Shown here one piece after another: positions 18,242 through 26,957 of a DNA stretch of 64,000 nucleotides. A program made the translations under genes and the position numbers. Origin of the DNA: Rhodococcus sp. KRD162 (GTDB lineage: Bacteria > Actinomycetota > Actinomycetes > Mycobacteriales > Mycobacteriaceae); the NCBI RefSeq assembly GCF_017168335.1, contig NZ_JABFAU010000007.1, forward strand, positions 250,691-314,690, given 5' to 3'. Every line of letters begins with the position of its first letter. The first letter of the stretch is position 1. The notes beneath the pieces are model-generated. The model saw nothing but the letters and a program-made list of their open reading frames with translations, was not told the DNA's origin and made no database searches.

Positions 18242-19476
18242 CCGATACTCCGACACCCGATCACGACAGTTCGAGCTCCGAGCCGACACCGAAGTCAGGG
18301 AACGCTCTACCACCCGAGATCTGGGTGTTGGTGTCGGCGGCGTTCGTCATCGCCCTCGGATTCGGCATCGTCGCTCCTGCTCTGCCGCAGTTCGCCCGTG
18401 AGTTCGGGGTGGGAGTGGCGGCCGCGTCTGCCGTGATCAGTGCTTTCGCGTTGATGCGGTTGTTGTTCGCACCGGTGAGCGGATCTTTGGTACAGAAGCT
18501 CGGTGAACGGCCGGTGTATCTGATCGGACTGCTGATCGTCGCGGCGTCCACCGGTGCTTGCGCTCTGGCCCAGACGTACTGGCAGCTGCTGGTGTTTCGC
18601 GGGCTCGGCGGCATCGGGTCGACGATGTTCTCGGTGTCGGCCCTGGGATTGCTGATCAGAATCAGTCCACCCACGAGCAGGGGCCGCATATCCGGTCTCT
18701 ACGCCACCGCGTTTCTACTGGGAACCATCGGTGGTCCGCTGGTCGGCGGCGCGCTGGTCGGGTTCGGTCTGCGGGTACCGTTCGTCATCTACGCAATCGC
18801 CCTCGTGATCGCCGCTGCTGTCGTGTACTTCACCCTGGGTAATTCCGATCTCGTCCGGCCGGAGAAGGGATCGGCCCCGCCGACGATGTCCCTGCGGTCC
18901 GGGCTGCGTATTCCGACTTATCGAGCCGCATTGGCGTCGAACTTCGCCAACGGGTGGGCGGTGTTCGGCGTTCGAGTAGCGCTGGTCCCGTTGTTCGTCG
19001 TCGAAGCGATGCAACAATCCGAAGTGTTCGTCGGTATTGCGCTGACGGTATTCGCGGTCGGTAATGCAATTGTGCTCACCAGCGCCGGTCGGTTGTCCGA
19101 TGTGCGCGGGCGCAAGCCGTTCGTGGTCGGCGGTTTGGCCGTGTGCGGTCTGGGAACCGTGGTGATGGGATACGTCCACGATCCAGTGCTCTTTCTTGCT
19201 GTGACATTGATCGCCGGAATCGGATCGGGGTTGATGAGTCCTGCGCAGCAGGCATCGGTTGCCGATGTGATCGGATCGACTGCGCGGGGCGGGCCGGTAT
19301 TGGCTGTCTTCCAGATGGCCTCCGATGTCGGCGCGGTCATCGGCCCGATCATGGCGGGGTTGATCGTGGAGAAGTCCTCGTTCGGACCGGCCTTCGCTGT
19401 CACGGGGGCACTGCTTCTGCTGGCCGGGTTGTGGTGGTCACGTGTTCCGGACACCCTCGAGCGCGAGCGCACCTGA
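18238..19476 (+). CDS. MFS transporter, probable drug exporter
   Basis: GTG at 18238 overlaps the pgm stop and gives 412 residues with twelve predicted membrane helices. The first half carries [14 protein letters not shown] (motif A-like) and [18 protein letters not shown] (motif C-like), the second half carries [15 protein letters not shown]. This fits the 12-helix MFS drug/proton antiporter group. The N-terminus is a polar tail of about 28 residues rich in Ser/Thr/Pro. The substrate is unknown. Confidence 0.85.
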   Translation: MTDTPTPDHDSSSSEPTPKSGNALPPEIWVLVSAAFVIALGFGIVAPALPQFAREFGVGVAAASAVISAFALMRLLFAPVSGSLVQKLGERPVYLIGLLIVAASTGACALAQTYWQLLVFRGLGGIGSTMFSVSALGLLIRISPPTSRGRISGLYATAFLLGTIGGPLVGGALVGFGLRVPFVIYAIALVIAAAVVYFTLGNSDLVRPEKGSAPPTMSLRSGLRIPTYRAALASNFANGWAVFGVRVALVPLFVVEAMQQSEVFVGIALTVFAVGNAIVLTSAGRLSDVRGRKPFVVGGLAVCGLGTVVMGYVHDPVLFLAVTLIAGIGSGLMSPAQQASVADVIGSTARGGPVLAVFQMASDVGAVIGPIMAGLIVEKSSFGPAFAVTGALLLLAGLWWSRVPDTLERERT

Positions 19477-19501
19477 CGGCGGCGACCGTAGTATTCGCTG
19501 T

Positions 19502-20248
19502 GTGAGCCAGAAGAAGATATCGAGCACGAAACATACGCCGCAGGCCACATCGAACACGGTGACCTATGTATTGGGCGGCATCGCGTTTCTGGTGGTGGTG
19601 GTCGTCATCGTGGTCGCAATCCGCTGGCAGAGCGGATCCGACGCGCCCCGCAACGACGGCTACGGGACCGTGAAGAACCCCGAGGTCGAATTGTCCTTAC
19701 CGGGTGACGGCGTGGTCCAGTTGGCGCGTCCAGGAGCGCAACATGTGATCGATGTGTTCGAGGACCCGATGTGCCCCTTCTGCGGAGATCTGGAAGTGAA
19801 ACACGGTCAGGAGTTGGCTCAGAAAATTGACGACGGTGTTGTCGGGGTGAATTACCACCTGGTCAACTTTCTGGACGGGCGGTCGGCTTCGGGTGATTAT
19901 TCGACGCGTGCTGTCGCAGCGTCGCACTGCGTGGCGGCATCGGAGAATGCGCGCGTGTACTCGGCTTTTCACGCCGGATTGTTCGACCCGGAATTTCGCC
20001 CCGAGGAAGGCGGTGACTCCGACCGAAGTGACGCAGATCTCGCCGATCTCGCTCGAACGAACGGCGCAGGCGATCCGACGGTGGAGTGCATCGTCAGCGG
20101 CGCGCAGCGTGATGCTGCGATAGCGGACTCGAACACCGGACGTGAGGCGCTGGCGGCGTCGGGTGCGCGTGGGACGCCGGGGGTGCTGGTGGATGGTCAG
20201 GTGATCGACGCGCTGGGCGACTCGGAGTGGTTGGCGAACATCAACTGA
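19502..20248 (+). CDS. Membrane-anchored DsbA-like thioredoxin-fold protein
   Basis: GTG at 19502 gives 248 residues: a cytoplasmic start of about 20 residues, one membrane helix (about residues 22-43, VLGGIAFLVVVVVIVVAIRW) and an extracytoplasmic thioredoxin fold with the redox pair CPFC in FEDPMCPFCGDLE and a cis-Pro loop (GTPGVLVDGQ). The family makes or isomerises disulfides in exported proteins, like the mycobacterial MDSA proteins. It is the last protein gene before tRNA-Ala. Confidence 0.87.
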   Translation: MSQKKISSTKHTPQATSNTVTYVLGGIAFLVVVVVIVVAIRWQSGSDAPRNDGYGTVKNPEVELSLPGDGVVQLARPGAQHVIDVFEDPMCPFCGDLEVKHGQELAQKIDDGVVGVNYHLVNFLDGRSASGDYSTRAVAASHCVAASENARVYSAFHAGLFDPEFRPEEGGDSDRSDADLADLARTNGAGDPTVECIVSGAQRDAAIADSNTGREALAASGARGTPGVLVDGQVIDALGDSEWLANIN

Positions 20249-20373
20249 GAACCCGGGCAGGTGCGGTCGGTCGCGAGGTCTTCGAACCGTCCGCACCAGG
20301 TGATTTGTTGCTGCTGCGACCGATGGTGTAACTTCGTTCGAGCAACCGCATGAGCGGGAGCATGCAGTAACTC

Positions 20374-20446
20374 GGGGCTATGGCGCAGCTGGTAGCGCAC
20401 CACACTGGCAGTGTGGGGGTCAGGGGTTCGAGTCCCCTTAGCTCCA
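20374..20446 (+). tRNA. tRNA-Ala (anticodon GGC)
   Basis: A 73-base cloverleaf: acceptor GGGGCTA pairs with TAGCTCC, the anticodon stem CCACA/TGTGG encloses the loop CTGGCAG with anticodon GGC (reads GCC), and the T-loop is TTCGAGT. The discriminator is A; CC is encoded but the final A of CCA is not (next base G). The 3' end is repeated downstream in tandem. Confidence 0.96.
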
Positions 20447-20507
20447 CCGATGTAAGAGCTCCACCGATGTAAGAGCTCCACCGATGTTCAAGCTCCACCG
20501 ATGTACT
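20440..20507 (+). repeat. Four tandem 17-bp repeats starting in the tRNA-Ala 3' end
   Basis: The unit AGCTCCACCGATGTAAG occurs at 20440-20456 and 20457-20473 exactly, then as AGCTCCACCGATGTTCA (20474-20490) and AGCTCCACCGATGTACT (20491-20507). The first ten bases of each copy are the tRNA acceptor end plus CC, and all four share 14 leading bases. tRNA 3' ends are the usual attachment sites of integrative elements, so this could be a scar of repeated insertion and excision. Replication slippage is the alternative. No integrase lies directly beside it. Confidence 0.85.
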
Positions 20508-20552
20508 GGCTCGACCGAATTGATCTGCGTGGTCGACCATCCGTGGAAGTCA

Positions 20553-20589
20553 CGAAAAAAAGCGCCGCTCTCGAGCGGCGCTTTTTTCG
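20553..20589. terminator. Bidirectional terminator between tRNA-Ala and lsr2
   Basis: AGCGCCGCT-CTCG-AGCGGCGCT with an A-run on the left and a T-run on the right forms a GC-rich hairpin that can end transcription in both directions: rightward from the tRNA and leftward from lsr2. Confidence 0.88.
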
Positions 20590-20625
20590 TTGTAGCGTCA
20601 GTGTCTACGCGTCGGTGTCTACGCG

Positions 20626-20970
20626 TCAGTGCGCCGCGTCGAAAGCCTGCTCCACCTCTGCGGGGATTCGCCCGCGCGCGGAAATGGTGTGGCCGTTCGC
20701 CTTCGCCCATTCTCTGATGGCCTTGGTCTGATTCGCGTCGCGCTTTGCGCCGGCCGCCGAGGCACCCGACTTCTTCGTCCGCTTTCCTCCGAGCTTGGTG
20801 GAGTGTTCGATGTAATAGTCGAGCTTGCGGTGAAACTCCTTGGCGTTCTTGTCGCTCAGGTCGATTTCGTAGCTGACTCCGTTGACCGAATAGGTTATGT
20901 GTTCGCCACCGGATTCGATCGGTTTTTCGTCGATGTCGTCGACTAGTTGCACATAGACTTTTCTGGCCAT
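20626..20970 (-). CDS. lsr2: Lsr2 nucleoid-associated protein
   Basis: ATG at 20970 gives 114 residues beginning [17 protein letters not shown], the conserved Lsr2 oligomerisation domain, followed by a basic linker and the C-terminal DNA-binding domain with [24 protein letters not shown], whose RGR motif reads AT-rich minor grooves. Lsr2 bridges DNA and silences AT-rich or acquired genes in actinobacteria. It lies next to an element-rich region. A longer upstream start is possible, but the family begins here. Confidence 0.96.
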   Translation of the reverse strand: MARKVYVQLVDDIDEKPIESGGEHITYSVNGVSYEIDLSDKNAKEFHRKLDYYIEHSTKLGGKRTKKSGASAAGAKRDANQTKAIREWAKANGHTISARGRIPAEVEQAFDAAH

Positions 20971-21469
20971 GCTGAAACTCTCCAATGATGCAGGGAATGA
21001 TGCGGGGATGTCCAGATCGAACGGACCCGACTATACGGCCCGACAAAGTGTTTATCCATGCAGGCCGGGGGATTGTTACTCGATTCGCAGAATTGCCGCG
21101 GAATCGGATCGATCGTTCACCGAATCCGGAGAGTTGTGCGCGAGTAGCAATCGACGCGTCGGGATACTTGTCTTTTCTCGAATGGACGGACGAACTGACC
21201 GGTTTGCATTTCTTTTGCCGTCCTGACGCTGGTTCGTTTTCGATGGGATTACCGACGCTGTTCGGCAACGAACCGGTTACGAAACGCAGTCGTTTCGCTA
21301 ACGAAAGATGGACCGCTGCGTTCGATCTGCAATCTCTGGTTCACTTGAGGCGCAAGTGTCTGCTGTGACGTCTGATGTCCCGTGAGTTCGGTGACACGTC
21401 CGATCAGTGGCATACGAGGGTCGAGAGGGGAGTAGCGCCCGCCAGCGTCACGGGGTGCCAAAGGACTGT
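20971..21469. other. Intergenic stretch without a convincing gene
   Basis: About 500 bases between lsr2 and the truncated exported-protein gene. It should contain the lsr2 promoter and that of the rightward gene. Short frames in it lack homology and codon bias. A small inverted repeat near 21280-21297 is listed separately. Confidence 0.5.
21276..21302. promoter_or_regulatory. Inverted repeat, possible operator
   Basis: CGAAACG-CAGT-CGTTTCG (21280-21297) is a perfect 7-bp inverted repeat, extended by GTTA on the left and, after one extra C, TAAC on the right. There is no T-run, so it does not look like a terminator. It lies 170 bases upstream of the truncated exported-protein gene. Confidence 0.35.
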
Positions 21470-21658
21470 ATGAAATCAGCACGAATTTCCAGGTCTGCAA
21501 CGACAGCACTGATGTGTGCCGGAATTCTCGGCGCGGGCATCCTGGTATCCGCACCGGCCGGGGCGGCACCCGCCACGGATAGTCTGTCAGTTTCAGAAGT
21601 GGGCGTCATAAATTCCTGGGTTTTCACCTCAGATTGCAGTCGTCTTCTGACATTCTGA
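21470..21658 (+). pseudogene. Exported-protein gene cut by a transposon end
   Basis: ATG at 21470 opens a typical signal peptide: a basic start (MKSARISRSA), a hydrophobic core TALMCAGILGAGILVSA and an Ala-X-Ala cleavage site near GAAPA. After the codons for ATDS the frame runs straight into the tni terminal repeat at 21585 and ends at 21658. The native part is therefore only 38 codons, and the following 24 codons are transposon DNA. The mature protein is lost and its identity unknown. No remainder of the gene was recognised at the other candidate transposon ends. Confidence 0.7.
21585..21652 (+). mobile_element. Left terminal repeat of a Tn5053/Tn402-type (tni) transposon
   Basis: The tip TGTCAGTTTCAGAAGT at 21585-21600 matches the pattern of Tn5053/Tn402 ends (TGTCATTTTCAGAAG in the type elements, from memory). 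An inner, inverted copy reads TGTCAGAAGACGACTGCA on the minus strand (21652-21635), resembling the repeated transposase-binding sites of the family. tniA starts only 61 bases further on, as expected at the transposase end. The 5-bp flank outside is TAGTC. Confidence 0.8.
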
Positions 21659-21712
21659 GTGCAGGAGTGGGCTTCACAATCGGTCACCTGGGTTGGGTGT
21701 TCGGAGGCTGCG

Positions 21713-23395
21713 ATGGATGCGGACAAGTTCGACGTCGTAGAGGCGGGTGTGCTGACCGCGTCGGCCGAGCAGTGGGAGCAGGCACGGTCGCGGTTTGCGG
21801 TGCTCAGCGGGCTGTTGGATCGAGGCTCGATCGGTGCCGCAGCGGTCGAGGATGCAGCAGAACAGTTGGGGGTCTCGGCCCGGCGTGTGTACGTGCTGTT
21901 GTCCCGGCTCCGGAATGGGGAAGGGGTGGTTACCGATCTGCTGGTCTCCGTGCCCGCAGGCGGACGTGGACGCTCCCGTGTGCCGGTCGAGGTGGAAGAC
22001 GTGATCACCGAGCACATCAACCGTGAATTCCTGGCTCGCCAAAAGCTCAGTGTCGCTGCACTGCATCGGCGTATCGCGCTGGCCTGTCACCGCGCCGGAC
22101 TCCCGACCCCAGCCCGCAACACAGTCAATGCCCGGATCGCAGCAATGCACCCAGGCCGTGTCGCACGCTCACGTGGCGGACCGGACGCCGCCAGGTCGCG
22201 GCAATCCGCGGGCGATGTCCCGCCGCCGGTGACGGCCGTTCTCCAGCAAGTCCAGATCGATCACACTGTGGTTGATCTGATGATCGTCGACGAATACGAC
22301 CGGGCGCCGATCGGACGTCCTTACCTCACGATTGCCATCGATGTCTTCAGCCGCTGCGTACCAGGCTTCGTGGTGACACTCGATCCTCCGTCCGCAGTGT
22401 CGGTCGGGCTATGTCTGGGCCGGGTGTGCTCGGACAAAAGCGTATGGATCGACTCTCTGGGCCTCGGTGCGGATGTGCGATGGCCGATGGCAGGAAAGCC
22501 GCACCGCCTGTACGTCGACAACGCTTCCGAGTTCAAAAGTGAAGCGCTCCAGCGTGGTTGCGAGCAACACAGTATCGACCTCGGCTACCGCCCACCCGGC
22601 AGGCCGCATTACGGCGGGATCGTCGAACGCATCATCGGCACCGTCATGACCCAGGTTCACGAGCTCCCCGGCACGACGTTCTCGAACCCGACGCAGCGGG
22701 GCAGCTACGACTCGGATAGTAAGGCGGCGTTGACGTTACGAGAACTGGAACGCTGGCTGATCCTGGCGGTCGCGGCGTATCACGCAGAGGTGCACACCAG
22801 CCTCCGCCAGAGTCCGGCTGCGCAGTGGATCAGCAACACCGCCGCCGACAGTGCTCGGCCGACGTCGACGGTAGTGGACGAGACCGCATTCCTGGTGGAC
22901 TTCCTTCCCGTCATCCGCCGTCGCCTGACCCGGACGGGGTTCGTCATCGACCACATCCAGTACTTCTCGAACGCTCTGAAACCGTGGATCGCCAGGCGAG
23001 AGAAGTTGGGTCAGTTCGTGATCCGGCGTGATCCACGAGATCTGAGCAGGGTGTGGGTCCTGGACCCCGACAGCGGCGGCGGGTATGTCGAGGTGCCGTA
23101 CCGGACGATGTCACATCCGGCGGTGACATCGTGGGAACACCGGGCAGCGGTGGTGCGTCTTCGAGAGCAAGGCCGAGCAACTATCGATGAACACGCTCTG
23201 TTCGCGATGATCGAGAAGATGCGAGAGATCGCTACATCGGCGCAGAAGGACACCAGACGGGCTCGACGTAACCGCAGTCGTCGTGCGCACCTGAGCAGCG
23301 TCGTGACATCACCGAACGCGATGGGCCCGCCCGAGCTCCGCCCAGGCACCGACGACGTGTCGGTTCCGATCTTCGACGACATCGAAGAATGGTGA
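21713..23395 (+). CDS. tniA: TniA DDE transposase
   Basis: ATG at 21713 (GGAGG four bases upstream) gives 560 residues. An N-terminal HTH region (VSARRVYVLLSRLRNGEG) is followed by an integrase-type catalytic core with Asp in VQIDHTVVD, Asp in YVDNASEF and Glu in GGIVERIIG, and then a mu-transposase-like C-terminal domain. It is related to TnsB/TniA of Tn7 and Tn5053 elements and cuts and joins the transposon ends. The tni order A-B-Q follows directly. All three catalytic acids are present, so the protein could be active. Confidence 0.92.
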   Translation: MDADKFDVVEAGVLTASAEQWEQARSRFAVLSGLLDRGSIGAAAVEDAAEQLGVSARRVYVLLSRLRNGEGVVTDLLVSVPAGGRGRSRVPVEVEDVITEHINREFLARQKLSVAALHRRIALACHRAGLPTPARNTVNARIAAMHPGRVARSRGGPDAARSRQSAGDVPPPVTAVLQQVQIDHTVVDLMIVDEYDRAPIGRPYLTIAIDVFSRCVPGFVVTLDPPSAVSVGLCLGRVCSDKSVWIDSLGLGADVRWPMAGKPHRLYVDNASEFKSEALQRGCEQHSIDLGYRPPGRPHYGGIVERIIGTVMTQVHELPGTTFSNPTQRGSYDSDSKAALTLRELERWLILAVAAYHAEVHTSLRQSPAAQWISNTAADSARPTSTVVDETAFLVDFLPVIRRRLTRTGFVIDHIQYFSNALKPWIARREKLGQFVIRRDPRDLSRVWVLDPDSGGGYVEVPYRTMSHPAVTSWEHRAAVVRLREQGRATIDEHALFAMIEKMREIATSAQKDTRRARRNRSRRAHLSSVVTSPNAMGPPELRPGTDDVSVPIFDDIEEW

Positions 23396-23399
23396 AACG

Positions 23400-24365
23400 G
23401 TGAACAACGACCCCCGAATCACTCCCGCAGGCGACGGCGACGACCGCAGCTGCCAGGACATCGACCCCGGTAGTGCGGATCTGACCCACCTGCGAAGTTC
23501 GGTCAGATCGATAGCGGGTCTTCCTGCAGCGCAACGCATCAGGCACATTCGTACGGAACGGTGGATCGGGTATCCGCGTGCACGGTCGGTGATCGAGCAC
23601 CTCGAGACGTTGCTGGTCTGGCCAGATCGGCAACGAATGCCGAACCTGCTACTGATCGGACCGACGAACAACGGCAAGTCGATGATCATCGAGAAGTTCC
23701 GGCGTGCGCACCCCGCTGTCAGCTTGCCCGACCGTGAGCACATACCGGTGTTGTGTATGCAGATGCCCCCTGACCCGGCACCCATACGGTTCTACCTCGC
23801 GATGCTCGCTGCCCTCGGAACGCCGACCCGGCCACGGAGCCGCGTTCACGAACTCGAACAGCAAGCAGTCACGCTGCTGCGAGCAACCGGGGTTCGGATG
23901 CTGATCATCGACGAGCTCCACAATGTTCTCGCCGGCCGCGACAACGTGCGCCGAGAATTTCTGAACCTGTTGAGGTTTCTGGGCAACGAACTACGGATCC
24001 CTCTCGTCGGAGTCGGTACCCGAGAGGCGTACCTCGCGATCCGCAGTGATGCACAGTTGGAAAACCGTTTTCACCCCATGACTCTGCCGATCTGGACCAA
24101 CGACACCGACACCCGCTCCCTGCTGGCGAGCTTCACCGCCAGCTTCCCGTTGCGTGCGCCCTCTCACCTGACATCGACGGAGATGACCGATTACCTCCTC
24201 ACCCGGTGTGAGGGCACCATCGGCGAACTGGCCACGCTGTTGACCGCGGCCGCGGTGACTGCGTTAGAGGTCGGAGAGGAATCGATCACCTCACAGGTGT
24301 TGACCCAGACCGCCTACTCCGGGCCCACCGAACGCCGCCGCCACTTCGAACGGCACCTGGCATGA
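23400..24365 (+). CDS. tniB: TniB AAA+ ATPase, transposition regulator
   Basis: GTG at 23400, four bases after the tniA stop, gives 321 residues. Walker A is IGPTNNGKS near residue 84 and Walker B is MLIIDELHNVL near 167, followed by a sensor-type VGTREAY. TniB (TnsC-like) marks the target and activates TniA with ATP. It overlaps tniQ by four bases, which supports translational coupling of the three genes. Confidence 0.92.
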   Translation: MNNDPRITPAGDGDDRSCQDIDPGSADLTHLRSSVRSIAGLPAAQRIRHIRTERWIGYPRARSVIEHLETLLVWPDRQRMPNLLLIGPTNNGKSMIIEKFRRAHPAVSLPDREHIPVLCMQMPPDPAPIRFYLAMLAALGTPTRPRSRVHELEQQAVTLLRATGVRMLIIDELHNVLAGRDNVRREFLNLLRFLGNELRIPLVGVGTREAYLAIRSDAQLENRFHPMTLPIWTNDTDTRSLLASFTASFPLRAPSHLTSTEMTDYLLTRCEGTIGELATLLTAAAVTALEVGEESITSQVLTQTAYSGPTERRRHFERHLA

Positions 24366-25600
24366 CACCAGCCGATGCCCCTGCAGCGCACACGGCGCTC
24401 GACCACAGCGCGCATCCGCGGTGGCCACTGCACCCGCAACCACTACCTGGTGAGACTCTGACGTCGTGGCTGGCCCGGACCAGCGAACAGTATTCGTCGA
24501 TCACCGCCGCGGACCTTCTCGACGGGCTCGGCCTCGAGACTTCGGGCGTGGACCCGGACCGCTACACACCCGAGCCGGTCCTGGACGCCCTCGCCCAGAA
24601 AGGTATCTGTACGGCGGAACGGTTGCGTGAGATGACGTTGGCGGGGTGCACGCCCTGGCTCCTCGACAGCACTGACCCCGCCGAATGCGACTTCGACACC
24701 TACGTCCACCAGTTCTCTGTCCTACTACCGGCGGGTCTGGCGATGGCAGATCGACGTCGACGCACACCGCCCGCCGGCACGTGGCTTCCCTGGGTGAGCA
24801 CGCTCGATACGCGGGCATGCCCCCTGTGCATCGACGCCCTCGACACCGACGCCGACATCGCGGTCATGATGGCTCATCAGTACCCGATGCTGACCAGCTG
24901 CACGAAGCACCTCTGCCGGTTGGAATTCTGCGCTGTGATACCCGGGAGACTGGTCTTCTGGGACAGAACACCGCCCGGCTCGGACGAACACGCACCACCG
25001 ATACCGGTACCGACAGTCGTTGCAGAAATAGACCGGCGCACCGCCGCCGCGTTGACGAGCGGGTCCGTCGAGCTCGGCGCGGGCCGCGTGCATGCCGCAG
25101 TGTGGTTCAGGCTGCTGCGCACCGTCGTCGACGAGGTATCGACACCGCTGGTTCGCACTGGATGGTGGGCGAAGCCACTGAGCGCGATCTGGAAGTCCAC
25201 CGGCCATTCTCGCCCGCTGCGGACATCGTGGGTTCCGTTCGAGCAACTGCGGTGGGACGAGCAGTCGACAGTCATGCTCGCTGCCTCCACCGCGATCATC
25301 GCGGTGGAGAACGACGAGATAGCCGCGAGCGGTACTGATGCCTGCTTGCTGCGGCCGCGACGGTACGAGCCGGTCGGTCCGGGGACCCCTCCGACGAGGT
25401 CTCGCAGTCCGGTACCCGCCCGCAGCGCGTGGGACGGTGTGATTGCGGCGATCGATGCCGCTGTCGCCGCAGCCCGCGTCGACAGCGACGCCGCTCGATC
25501 TCTGTTCGGATTCGCTCGAACGGGGTGCCGCACCGAAGACGACGTCGATGAGCTGGCCTATGCCTTCGTCGAGCTCGGTATCCGACTGGACTGGGACTGA
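24362..25600 (+). CDS. tniQ: TniQ/TnsD-family target-selection protein
   Basis: ATG overlaps the tniB stop; 412 residues. The N-terminal segment PLHPQPLPGETLTSWLARTSEQY is the TniQ signature. A cysteine/histidine set (ACPLCIDAL, then LTSCTKHLCRL) near residues 150-185 looks like a zinc finger. In Tn5053-type elements TniQ is required for res-site targeting, and in Tn7 its relative TnsD chooses attTn7. No Cas gene is nearby, so this is not a CRISPR-associated transposon. Confidence 0.88.
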   Translation: MTPADAPAAHTALDHSAHPRWPLHPQPLPGETLTSWLARTSEQYSSITAADLLDGLGLETSGVDPDRYTPEPVLDALAQKGICTAERLREMTLAGCTPWLLDSTDPAECDFDTYVHQFSVLLPAGLAMADRRRRTPPAGTWLPWVSTLDTRACPLCIDALDTDADIAVMMAHQYPMLTSCTKHLCRLEFCAVIPGRLVFWDRTPPGSDEHAPPIPVPTVVAEIDRRTAAALTSGSVELGAGRVHAAVWFRLLRTVVDEVSTPLVRTGWWAKPLSAIWKSTGHSRPLRTSWVPFEQLRWDEQSTVMLAASTAIIAVENDEIAASGTDACLLRPRRYEPVGPGTPPTRSRSPVPARSAWDGVIAAIDAAVAAARVDSDAARSLFGFARTGCRTEDDVDELAYAFVELGIRLDWD

Positions 25601-25790
25601 AGCGCGCATGATCACGCCACGGTTCTCTGCGCTCGCTCCTACGGGGGAGTCGATCGCCTCTTGTAGTCACCCACGATTTGTGTGCGGTGACCGACGAGAA
25701 TTTTCCTTCCCGCACCGTCTTCGTCTAAATCCCTGCTCAGCGCGTTTCAACTCGAAAGAGCTGTCGGGGGTGCTCGCTACAGTCCCTGTC

Positions 25791-26957
25791 ATGGCAGATC
25801 GGCAGCTAGGTGAGGTCCTGGACACGGATTCAGTCGTCCCGGTGAGGAGTGCGGAGGTGTTTCCGGACCTGTCGGGCGAGGTCGCCGCTCGGATCGAACG
25901 GTCGATGGCGTCGGCACGGTCCGGTGCTACCCGCCGCGCCTACGATTCGGCGTGGCGACGCTTCGAGACCTGGTGCACCGTCGCCGGGCACCACGCGTTG
26001 CCGGCGCATCCCGCTACGGTGGCGGCCTATCTCGTTGCGGCTGCCGACACGCTCACCGTCGACGGGACGCGGGCGTATGCGCCGTCGACGTTCGGCAAAT
26101 GGATCGCGGCGGTCGCGGACCGCCACCGCGCTACCGGCTACGACAACCCGTGCGGGCACGAGATGGTGCGCGCCACTCTCTCGGGTATTCGGCGGGATTA
26201 CGCGTCTGCGGGGGAGCGGCCCCGTAACCCGCGCGCACCGCTGCTGACCTCCGACATCACTACGATCGTCGATTACGCGCGTCGAGGTGGGGCCGGGTGG
26301 GCGTCGGAGGTCCTCGAACGCCGCGACACTGCGCTGCTCCTGATGGGCTACACCGGCGCATTCCGCCGCAGCGAACTCGTAGCGCTCGAATGCCGCGATG
26401 TCCACCGCGACCGCCTCGACGGCGCGCACGTACGTATCCGCAAATCGAAGACCGACCAGGACGGCACCGGAACCGTGAAAGCACTCCCGTTCACCGACCG
26501 CCACGAGTCATGTCCGGTCTGCGCGTGGGTGCGATGGCTGCAGATCGTCGCAGCGTTCGACACCGGCGGCAGAGTTGCTGTCATCCGAATACTTTCCCGC
26601 GCAGTGGAATTCGACTCCCATATCTGCCGCGGCACCCTTCCTGTAGTCGAGAAACGGTCCCCTCTGTTTCGGTCCGTCCGCAAGAACGGCAACCTCTCCG
26701 ACACAGCCCTGTCCGGAGCCGCGGTGCACGCGGCGATCCGCCGCCGCGCTACTCGAGCTGGATACGGCCCCGACACCGTCGCCCAGCTCGGCGGGCATTC
26801 CCTCCGTTCCGGCTTCGTCACGCAGGCCTTCCGCAACGGTGCCGACGCGCATGCGATCATGCGCCAAACCGGGCACACCACACCCGCAATGGTCGAAACA
26901 TACGCTCACGAGAATGCGCCACTGGTCGGCAACGCCGTCACCGAGCTCGGCCTATGA
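25791..26957 (+). CDS. Tyrosine recombinase/integrase
   Basis: ATG at 25791 gives 388 residues: an N-terminal SAM-like core-binding domain (about residues 40-140, with ATRRAYDSAWRRFETWC) and a catalytic domain with Arg in GYTGAFRRSELVAL, Lys in RKSKTDQDG, the HSLR box in GGHSLRSGFVTQAF, His in TGHTTPAMV and Tyr in VETYAHEN. All catalytic residues can be found. It lies between tniQ and a second recombinase-like gene in the same direction and may act in cointegrate resolution or integration of cargo. A longer upstream frame has no homology. Confidence 0.88.
   Translation: MADRQLGEVLDTDSVVPVRSAEVFPDLSGEVAARIERSMASARSGATRRAYDSAWRRFETWCTVAGHHALPAHPATVAAYLVAAADTLTVDGTRAYAPSTFGKWIAAVADRHRATGYDNPCGHEMVRATLSGIRRDYASAGERPRNPRAPLLTSDITTIVDYARRGGAGWASEVLERRDTALLLMGYTGAFRRSELVALECRDVHRDRLDGAHVRIRKSKTDQDGTGTVKALPFTDRHESCPVCAWVRWLQIVAAFDTGGRVAVIRILSRAVEFDSHICRGTLPVVEKRSPLFRSVRKNGNLSDTALSGAAVHAAIRRRATRAGYGPDTVAQLGGHSLRSGFVTQAFRNGADAHAIMRQTGHTTPAMVETYAHENAPLVGNAVTELGL

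Noticed and set aside
20985..21368. Possible gene upstream of the truncated exported protein
   Set aside because: No domain, poor codon bias and no ribosome-binding site; kept as intergenic.
21585..25600. CRISPR-associated transposon (TnsB/C/TniQ with Cas12k or Cascade)
   Set aside because: No Cas gene, no repeat-spacer array and no guide-RNA-like repeats nearby; TniABQ alone fits a Tn5053/Tn402-type element.
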